Below the pieces are notes generated by a model, which saw only the letters and a program-made list of their open reading frames with translations, was not told the DNA's origin and searched no databases. From Streptomyces viridiviolaceus (GTDB lineage: Bacteria > Actinomycetota > Actinomycetes > Streptomycetales > Streptomycetaceae): a stretch of 64,000 nucleotides of DNA. Both the position numbers and the translations under genes were made by a program. Location of the stretch: NCBI RefSeq assembly GCF_014650995.1, contig NZ_BMWA01000011.1, forward strand, positions 1-64,000, written 5' to 3'. Shown here piece after piece: positions 43,045-49,158 of the stretch. How positions within the stretch are numbered: the stretch's first letter is position 1; every line of letters begins with the position of its first letter.

Positions 43045-44304
43045 TCAGTTGGCGAATGCCGAGACCCCGTCCTCGGCACCGTTCTTCGGTTCGAGTTCCT
43101 CGGCCATGGGGGTCCCCCCGCTCGAGCGAAGCCGAGAGTGGGGGAGGGTGAGGGCGCGGCGCCGTACGGCGACCACCGCCGCGCCCAGCACCGCGGTGAC
43201 CGCGGCCACCACGAACGGGATGTGGATGTCGGTCCACTCCTCGATCTTCGGCGCGAAGTAGGGAGCGGCCGCCGCCGCGAACCAGCGCACGAAGTTGTAG
43301 CCGGCGCTCGCCACCGGACGCGGCGCGTCGGAGACCCCGAGCGCCAGTTCGGTGTAGACGGTGTTGTTCACGCCGATGAAGGCACCGGAGAGGATCGTGC
43401 AGACGATCGCCGTCGTGTGGTCGCCGTATCCGAGCACCAGCACGTCGGCCGCGAGCAGCACCAGTGAGCCGCCGAGCACCTTCAGCGAGCCGAACCTGGC
43501 CTGCATGCGCGGGGCCACGACCACCGAGAAGACGGCGAGCAGCACGCCCCAGGCGAAGAACACGGCACCGGACTTGTACGGGGTCATGTTCAGCACGAAC
43601 GGCGTGAAGGCCAGCACGGTGAAGAACGTGTAGTTGTAGAAGAACGCCGAGACCGCCGCGGAGGCGAGGCCACCGTGGCCGAGGGCCTTGATCGGGTCCA
43701 GCAGCGAGGTCTTCCGGGCCGGCTTCGGCTGCTCCTTCAAGAACGCCGCGATGCACAGGAAGCCGACCGCCATCAGGAACGCGGTGCCGAAGAAGGGGTA
43801 GCGCCAGCTGGCGTCACCGAGCAGCGCGCCCAGCAGCGGGCCGCAGGCCATGCCGAGGCCGAGCGCGGACTCGTACAGCAGGATCGCCGCGGCGCTGCCG
43901 CCGGCCGCCGCGCCGACGATGACCGCCAGCGCCGTCGAGACGAACAGCGCGTTGCCCAGACCCCAGCCGGCCCGGTAGCCGACGAGCTGGCCGACCGTGT
44001 CGGAGGTGCCCGCCAGGCCCGCGAAGACCACGACGAACGCGAGGCCGAGCAACAGGGTCTTGCGCCCGCCGATGCGGCTGGAGACGAAGCCGGTGACCAG
44101 CATCGCCACGGCGGTGATGAGGAAGTACGAGGTGAAGAGCAGGGAGACCTGGCTCGCGCTCGCGTCCAGGCCCTTGGCGATGGACGGCAGGATCGGGTCG
44201 ACGAGTCCGATGCCCATGAAGGCGACCACGGACGCGCCGGCGGTCGCCCACACGGCCTTGGGCTGTCGCAGGATGCCGCCTGCCCCCGCGTCGAAGGGGT
44301 CCAT
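43045..44304 (-). CDS. MFS transporter (DHA1-like drug/efflux family)
   Basis: 419 residues from the ATG at 44304, GGAG nine bases upstream. Twelve membrane segments are expected; motif A-like LVTGFVSSRIGGRKTLLLG follows helix 2, and helix 1 begins VWATAGASVVAFMGIGLVDP, a pattern shared with ACDE/DHA1 efflux pumps. The C-terminal 35 residues after the last helix include a stretch that is read from a dispersed hairpin repeat. The promoter has a perfect operator-like palindrome. Substrate unknown; regulation by a repressor encoded elsewhere is likely. Confidence 0.92.
   Translation of the reverse strand: MDPFDAGAGGILRQPKAVWATAGASVVAFMGIGLVDPILPSIAKGLDASASQVSLLFTSYFLITAVAMLVTGFVSSRIGGRKTLLLGLAFVVVFAGLAGTSDTVGQLVGYRAGWGLGNALFVSTALAVIVGAAAGGSAAAILLYESALGLGMACGPLLGALLGDASWRYPFFGTAFLMAVGFLCIAAFLKEQPKPARKTSLLDPIKALGHGGLASAAVSAFFYNYTFFTVLAFTPFVLNMTPYKSGAVFFAWGVLLAVFSVVVAPRMQARFGSLKVLGGSLVLLAADVLVLGYGDHTTAIVCTILSGAFIGVNNTVYTELALGVSDAPRPVASAGYNFVRWFAAAAAPYFAPKIEEWTDIHIPFVVAAVTAVLGAAVVAVRRRALTLPHSRLRSSGGTPMAEELEPKNGAEDGVSAFAN
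43114..43144. repeat. Dispersed Streptomyces-type hairpin repeat inside the MFS gene
   Basis: The left arm CCCCCGCTCG and the right arm CGAGAGTGGGGG around an AGCGAAGC-type loop form a well-known short inverted repeat that recurs in intergenic regions of many Streptomyces genomes. Here it is in frame in the last 33 codons of the transporter gene, encoding residues around PHSRLRSSGG. Confidence 0.6.
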
Positions 44305-44354
44305 GCGTGTCTCCAATCCCGACGGAGGTGGGAGTAGATGGTTGGTATATGCAC

Positions 44355-44388
44355 ACAGTAAGTTAGGTGGCCTAATTAATGCAACACG
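44355..44388 (-). promoter_or_regulatory. Promoter with operator-like palindrome for the MFS gene
   Basis: On the minus strand TTGCAT at about 44384-44379 is followed, after 17 bases, by TTACTG/TACTGT near 44361-44356. Within the spacer lies the perfect palindrome TTAGG-TGG-CCTAA (44363-44375). A repressor bound there would block polymerase. The TTAGG...CCTAA half-sites recall iron boxes (TTAGGTTAGGCTAACCTAA), but the site is shorter and the central part differs. The region is far richer in A+T than the rest of the window. Confidence 0.6.
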
Positions 44389-44473
44389 CATCTAGTTGTC
44401 GCCGGTCAGCCGCTCCGCCCGGATGGGTGATCGTCCTTGACGTGGCGCAGCGGGGGTAGGACCGTGGGGCTCT

Positions 44474-45115
44474 ATGAGGGGCGAACCCAGTTGCCCGAAG
44501 TGTGGTGGCCGGGTCAGGGCTCCCGGCCTTTTCGCCGATTCCTGGCAGTGCGATGTGCACGGCGCCGTGTATCCGCTGCAGCCCGTGATCCCGCCCAGCG
44601 TCGAGGCCCTCAGCGTCGTGGTGGCCAGGACGCAGGTGCCGGTCTGGATGCCGTGGCCGCTGCCGGTCGGCTGGCTGTTCACCGGCGTGGCCTGCGCGGG
44701 TGACGACCGCAGCGGCGGCCGGGCCACAGCGGTGGCGTGCTCGGGACCCGGCCCGCTCGGCGGAGTCGGTGAGCTGATCCTGGTGGCCGAGGAACTCGGC
44801 GTCGGCCTCGGCGCGCGGTACGCGGGCATCGACGCCCCCGACCCGGGGCCGTACATGAACGTCGAGAAGCCGCCCCAGGCCAAGGTGCTCGCCGCCGGCC
44901 GGCCGACCCCGCTCTGGCATGTCTCCGGCTCCCCCGTCGACCGTGCCGTCTTCGCGGGGGAGGCGTTCGGGATGTGGCTGTGGGCCGTCGTGTGGCCCGA
45001 GCAGACGGGCCTGCTGATGTACGACGAACTGGTGCTGACCGACCTGCGGGACGCGGGGGCCGAGGTGGACCTCGTGCCGTGCGGTGCGCTGTCGCCGCGG
45101 CTGATCCAGCCGTAG
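44474..45115 (+). CDS. Zinc-ribbon protein, DUF6758-like
   Basis: 213 residues. N-terminal zinc ribbon: CPKCGGRVRAPGLFADSWQCDVHG (Cys-x-x-Cys and Cys-x-x-His pairs). The rest contains MPWPLPVGWLFTGVACAGDD, GGVGELILVAEELGVGLGARY and LWAVVWPEQTGLLMYDELVL, a pattern I associate with DUF6758 of Streptomyces. Soluble; function unknown. Divergent from the MFS gene. Confidence 0.83.
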   Translation: MRGEPSCPKCGGRVRAPGLFADSWQCDVHGAVYPLQPVIPPSVEALSVVVARTQVPVWMPWPLPVGWLFTGVACAGDDRSGGRATAVACSGPGPLGGVGELILVAEELGVGLGARYAGIDAPDPGPYMNVEKPPQAKVLAAGRPTPLWHVSGSPVDRAVFAGEAFGMWLWAVVWPEQTGLLMYDELVLTDLRDAGAEVDLVPCGALSPRLIQP

Positions 45116-45245
45116 GGGGCCTGATCGCCGAGGGGGGCGAGCGGAGGTAGGGGGCGCAGGGGCGATGCGGGTGTGACAGGGAAGGAAGGAATTCCGGTTA
45201 TCCTTGAGCGTCCCCGTCCGTCCCGACATGCCTGGAGTCAGCGTC

Positions 45246-46103
45246 GTGCGCATCGATCTGCACACCCACTCCACGGCGTCCGACGGTACGGACACCCCGG
45301 CCCAGCTGGTGCGCAAGGCCGCCGCGGCCGGACTGGACGTCGTCGCGCTGACCGACCACGACACCACCCGCGGGCACGCCGAGGCACTCGCCGCGCTGCC
45401 CGAGGGGCTCACGCTGGTGACCGGCGCCGAGCTGTCCTGCCGTATCGACGGCATCAGCATGCACATGCTGGCCTATCTCTTCGACCCGGAGGAGCCGGCC
45501 CTGCTCGCCGAGCGCGAGCTGGTCCGCGACGACCGGGTGCCGCGGGCCAAGGGCATGGTCGCCAAGCTCAACGCGCTGGGCGTCCCCGTCACCTGGGAGC
45601 AGGTCGCGCGGATCGCCGGCGACGGATCGGTCGGGCGCCCGCACGTGGCCTCCGCCCTCGTCGAACTCGGGGTCGTGCCCACCGTGGGCGACGCCTTCAC
45701 CAAGGACTGGCTGGCCGACGGCGGCCGGGCCTACGTGGAGAAGCACGAGACCGACCCCTTCGAGGCGATACGGCTGATCAAGGGCGCCGGCGGGGTCGCG
45801 GTGTTCGCGCACCCGGCCGCCGCCAAGCGGGGCCGTACGGTGCCGGAGGCCGCCATCGCCGAGATGGCCGCCGCCGGGCTCGACGGCATCGAGGTCGACC
45901 ACATGGACCACGACGCGGACACGCGGGCACGGCTGCGGGGGACGGCGAAGGAGCTGGGGCTCCTGGTGACCGGGTCCAGCGACTACCACGGCAGCCGGAA
46001 GACCTGTGTGCTCGGCGAGTACACGACGGACCCCGAGGTGTACGGGGAGATCACGCGGCGGGCGTTCGGGGCGTTCCCCGTGCCGGGGGCCGGCGGAGCC
46101 TGA
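45246..46103 (+). CDS. PHP-domain phosphoesterase
   Basis: 285 residues from a GTG at 45246 with GGAG eight bases upstream; an ATG at 45228 would add six residues. Starts VRIDLHTHSTASDGT, the PHP motif with the first metal-binding histidines; further motifs are VALTDHDTTRGH, GISMHMLAYLF, VAVFAHPAA, and DYHG near the C-terminus. Members hydrolyse nucleoside 3',5'-bisphosphates or oligoribonucleotides (TrpH/YciV-like). No neighbouring gene indicates the substrate. Cytoplasmic. Confidence 0.92.
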   Translation: MRIDLHTHSTASDGTDTPAQLVRKAAAAGLDVVALTDHDTTRGHAEALAALPEGLTLVTGAELSCRIDGISMHMLAYLFDPEEPALLAERELVRDDRVPRAKGMVAKLNALGVPVTWEQVARIAGDGSVGRPHVASALVELGVVPTVGDAFTKDWLADGGRAYVEKHETDPFEAIRLIKGAGGVAVFAHPAAAKRGRTVPEAAIAEMAAAGLDGIEVDHMDHDADTRARLRGTAKELGLLVTGSSDYHGSRKTCVLGEYTTDPEVYGEITRRAFGAFPVPGAGGA

Positions 46104-46178
46104 GGCGCCCCGGTCGCCCGGGGCGCACCGTGCCGCCCTCCCACTTCCGTATCTCCTCGCAAGGCCAGTACGTCACCC

Positions 46179-46784
46179 ATGTTCGACATCGCCGTCTTCG
46201 GCTCTCTGTTCCTGACCCTTTTTGTCATCATGGATCCCCCTGGGATCACCCCGATCTTCCTCGCCCTGACCGCCGGCCGGCCCGCCAAGGTGCAGAGGCG
46301 CATGGCCTTCCAGGCGGTCTGTGTGGCCGGGGGCGTGATCACCGTGTTCGGTGTGCTCGGTCACCAGATCCTGAACTACCTGCACGTCTCCGTGCCCGCG
46401 CTGATGATCGCGGGCGGTCTGCTGCTCCTGCTGATCGCGCTCGACCTGCTCACCGGCAAGACCGACGAGCCGAAGCAGACCAAGGACGTCAACGTCGCGC
46501 TGGTCCCGCTGGGCATGCCGCTGCTCGCCGGCCCCGGTGCGATCGTGTCGGTCATCCTGGCGGTGCAGAAGGCCGACAGCGTGACCACGCAGGTGTCGGT
46601 GTGGTCGGCGATCCTCGCCATCCACGTGGTGCTGTGGCTGGTGATGCGGTACTCGCTGCTGATCATCCGCGTCATCAAGGACGGCGGCGTGGTCCTGGTG
46701 ACCCGCCTCGCCGGCATGATGCTGTCCGCGATCGCGGTGCAGCAGATCATCAACGGCGTCACCCAGGTGATCCAGGGCGCATGA
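46179..46784 (+). CDS. MarC-family integral membrane protein
   Basis: 201 residues with six hydrophobic segments. Starts FDIAVFGSLFLTLFVIMDPPGITPIFLAL, the classic MarC/YhgN start with the MDPPG motif, and has LVPLGMPLLAGPGAIVSVI in the second repeat. The function of MarC proteins is not established despite their name. It ends just before a bidirectional hairpin. Confidence 0.93.
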   Translation: MFDIAVFGSLFLTLFVIMDPPGITPIFLALTAGRPAKVQRRMAFQAVCVAGGVITVFGVLGHQILNYLHVSVPALMIAGGLLLLLIALDLLTGKTDEPKQTKDVNVALVPLGMPLLAGPGAIVSVILAVQKADSVTTQVSVWSAILAIHVVLWLVMRYSLLIIRVIKDGGVVLVTRLAGMMLSAIAVQQIINGVTQVIQGA

Positions 46785-46786
46785 GC

Positions 46787-46834
46787 AGAGCCCCCGCACG
46801 GCGACCGGTTCGTCCGGTTCCGTACGGGGGCTCT
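46787..46834. terminator. Bidirectional hairpin between marC and a small convergent gene
   Basis: Perfect outer stem AGAGCCCCCG (46787-46796) / 46825-46834, continued inwards past one mismatch by ACGG/CCGT, with an inner 5-bp stem ACCGG/CCGGT. Confidence 0.82.
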
Positions 46835-46858
46835 CAAGCGTATGCGGACGGCTCCGCG

Positions 46859-47011
46859 TTACGAGGCCGAGGTGTCGGCCGGGCGGATCCACAGCCGCTG
46901 CCCGATGGCGGCGGCCTGCTGAACGATACGGTTGACGGAGGCGGCGTCCACGACGGTGGTGTCCACGGGCGTGCCGTCGACGTCGTCGAGTCGCATGATT
47001 TCGAAGCGCAT
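46859..47011 (-). CDS. Small conserved protein, 50 residues
   Basis: From the ATG at 47011 with GGGAG upstream: MRFEIMRLDDVDGTPVDTTV then DAASVNRIVQQAAAIGQRLW. Compact alpha/beta-type sequence, no membrane segment, codon usage normal. It has its own A+T-rich promoter region and terminator, which supports a real gene. Such 50-residue proteins are common and unnamed in Streptomyces. Function unknown. Confidence 0.7.
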   Translation of the reverse strand: MRFEIMRLDDVDGTPVDTTVVDAASVNRIVQQAAAIGQRLWIRPADTSAS

Positions 47012-47116
47012 GGGCTTCTCCCTTCGTCTGGTCATCCTCCTGAGGAGAACTACTCGATGGATGGCCACGGGGCGTCGGTGTCCCGTGTTCCATGCGTAGT
47101 CAACGACATGCGTGTT

Positions 47117-47165
47117 TCAAACATTCCCTACGCTAAAGAAATTTTTCGAACAACTAATTACTAGC
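47117..47165 (-). promoter_or_regulatory. A+T-rich promoter of the 50-residue protein
   Basis: On the minus strand TTGTTC (47153-47148), 17 bases, TAGGGA (47130-47125). The 45-base island 47117-47162 is over 60% A+T in a genome of about 72% G+C. It lies between two divergent genes and may also serve the NYN gene at 47241. Confidence 0.55.
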
Positions 47166-47240
47166 GCGTAAGTCGCCAGTCGCTTGACCGGTACAGGACT
47201 GACCGGGACCGGTTGTGTTCACAGCGTGACCGCCGGGACA

Positions 47241-48146
47241 ATGGAGGCGATGAACGACGACCTCGCGTCCGTGAACGCCCGCATCGACCGCGTCAACGAG
47301 CTCCTGCAGCGCATGCTCGCCGAGGTGGCGAAGACACCCTCGACCCATGCGATCTTCGTGGACGCCGGGTACCTCTACGCGGCGGCGGGACGACTGGTCG
47401 CCGGGACCGAGGACCGCCGCGCCTTCGACCTGGACGCCGAGGGACTGATCGAGGCGCTCATCGACAAGGCCCGCACGATCTTCGCGGACAGCCGGCTGCT
47501 GCGCGTCTACTGGTACGACGGCGCCCGGCGCCGCATCCACACCGCCGAGCAGCAGACCATCGCCGAGCTGCCGGACGTGAAGGTCCGCCTCGGCAACCTC
47601 AACGCCAACAACCAGCAGAAGGGCGTCGATTCCCTCATCAGGTCCGACCTGGAGTCACTGGCCCGGCACCGCGCCATCAGCGACGCGGCGCTGCTCGGCG
47701 GCGACGAGGACCTGGTCTCGGCGGTCGAGTCCGCCCAGGGCTACGGCGCCCGCGTCCACCTGTGGGGCGTCGAGGCACCCGAGGGCCGCAACCAGGCCGA
47801 CCCGCTGCTCTGGGAGGTCGACAGCCAGCGCACCTTCGACCTGGAGTTCTTCAAGCCGTACGTGTCCCGGCGCACGGCACACGCCTACGAGGCCACCGGC
47901 GTGGCCCGGCCGGGCCGCGAGGACGTCCGGTTCGTGGGCGCGCAGATCGCGGCCAAGTGGCTGGCCGCCCGCGGCCGGGAGTCGCTGGTGGAACTGCTCC
48001 CCGGCCACCCCTACCTCCCCGGCTCGGTGGACCAGGACCTGCTCGTGGAGGCCGAGGGGCTGCTGCAGTACTCGCTGCGCGGCCAGGCCGACCTGCGCAG
48101 GGCCTTGCGGGACGGCTTCTGGGAGCACCTGCAGTCGCAGTACTAG
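47241..48146 (+). CDS. NYN/LabA-like ribonuclease-fold protein
   Basis: 301 residues; the ATG at 47241 or the one three codons later (47250) is the start. A short coiled coil (ASVNARIDRVNELLQRMLAEV) precedes a NYN/DUF88 domain: IFVDAGYLYAAAG with the first Asp, QKGVDSLIRSDLE, and DAALLGGDEDLVSAVE, giving the three to four acidic positions of the PIN-like active site. The C-terminal 100 residues carry a LOTUS-like helix-rich tail. Probable RNA nuclease or nucleotide-binding protein. Stop overlaps the convergent hydrolase by 4 bp. Confidence 0.87.
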   Translation: MEAMNDDLASVNARIDRVNELLQRMLAEVAKTPSTHAIFVDAGYLYAAAGRLVAGTEDRRAFDLDAEGLIEALIDKARTIFADSRLLRVYWYDGARRRIHTAEQQTIAELPDVKVRLGNLNANNQQKGVDSLIRSDLESLARHRAISDAALLGGDEDLVSAVESAQGYGARVHLWGVEAPEGRNQADPLLWEVDSQRTFDLEFFKPYVSRRTAHAYEATGVARPGREDVRFVGAQIAAKWLAARGRESLVELLPGHPYLPGSVDQDLLVEAEGLLQYSLRGQADLRRALRDGFWEHLQSQY

Positions 48147-49027
48147 CCGGCGTCCGGCTGCCCGGTGACGTCGTCCCAGAAGTCGGCGAGGGCGCGGGCG
48201 GTCGGCAGGGGCTGGTCCGTGTTGGGGGAGTGCTCGGCGCCGGTGACGACGGTCCGGCGCGCGTTCAGCCGCACCGCCATCTCGTCCAGGAGCGGCACGG
48301 GCCAGGTGTCGTCATAGGCGCCCGACAGTACGTGGAACGGCAGCGGCACGGCGGCGAGTTCGGCGACCCGGTCCGGCTCGGTGCACAACTGGCGTCCCGT
48401 GGCGCGGAGCTGGGCGGGCCTGGTGCCGAGCCAGCGCTGCCGCAGCCGTGCCTGGTCGCCGAGGCCGCGCGCGGGGCCGCCGACCTCCTCGGGCGGGCCC
48501 ATGGTCTGGATCACGTCCCAGACCTCCGCCATCGTCATGGTGTCGAGCGCGTCCCGCAGCAGCTTCACACGCTGCTGCTGGGAGACGGAGATCTGCGCCG
48601 GGCCCGAGGACATCAGCGTGACGGAGACGAAGGGGGAGCGGTCCAGCAGCACGGCTGCCCGTGCGATCTGTCCGCCGAGCGAGTGCCCGAGCAGGTGCAC
48701 GGGCTCTCCCAGGGCCGCCGCCTGCGCGAGCACGTCACGGGCCAGCTCGGCCTGCGCGTAGGCGGATTCGTCGGCTTCGGGGCCGTCGGACTCGTACTGC
48801 CCCCGACCGTCCACGGCGACGGTCCGGTATCCGCGCGCCGCGAGCGGCTCGTGCAGCAGCGTGAAGTCCTCCTTGCTCCCCGTGAACCCGGGCAGCAGCA
48901 GCGCGACGCCCTTCGGCTCGGCACCGTCGGCCACGGGTGCATCGACGACGGCGAACTCGCCGCGCGTGGTGCGCAGCCGGTACGTGCGTGCGTCGGGGGG
49001 TGTGGAGAAGCTGGCGTTCTGGCTCAC
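48143..49027 (-). CDS. Alpha/beta-fold hydrolase
   Basis: 294 residues. Oxyanion strand LLLPGFTGSKEDF, nucleophile elbow LLGHSLGGQIARAAVL with the catalytic Ser, acid in SGAYDDTWPV and His in TGAEHSPNTDQP, so the triad is complete. No signal peptide. Substrate cannot be inferred; esterases, lipases and epoxide hydrolases share this core. Convergent with the NYN gene. Confidence 0.88.
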   Translation of the reverse strand: MSQNASFSTPPDARTYRLRTTRGEFAVVDAPVADGAEPKGVALLLPGFTGSKEDFTLLHEPLAARGYRTVAVDGRGQYESDGPEADESAYAQAELARDVLAQAAALGEPVHLLGHSLGGQIARAAVLLDRSPFVSVTLMSSGPAQISVSQQQRVKLLRDALDTMTMAEVWDVIQTMGPPEEVGGPARGLGDQARLRQRWLGTRPAQLRATGRQLCTEPDRVAELAAVPLPFHVLSGAYDDTWPVPLLDEMAVRLNARRTVVTGAEHSPNTDQPLPTARALADFWDDVTGQPDAG

Positions 49028-49084
49028 GGGCAGAGGTTATCGGGCGGAGCGGGATCCACCGGGCCGCCGGGGCGCGACAACGCC

Positions 49085-49121
49085 GCCGGCCCGGCCCCGC
49101 GCGTGGCGGGGCCGGGCCGGC
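49085..49121 (-). terminator. Hairpin terminator downstream of the DEAD-box helicase
   Basis: Perfect 16-bp stem (49085-49100 / 49106-49121) of G+C pairs with a 5-base loop GCGTG, 38 bp beyond the helicase stop codon. Confidence 0.82.
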
Positions 49122-49158
49122 GATCGTGTCGGTGGGCGCCGGTCGTGACCGGCCGGGA

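Noticed and set aside
44363..44375. TTAGG-TGG-CCTAA as a standard IdeR/DmdR iron box
   Set aside because: The consensus is 19 bp with a different centre; only the half-sites match, so I describe it as an operator of unknown specificity.
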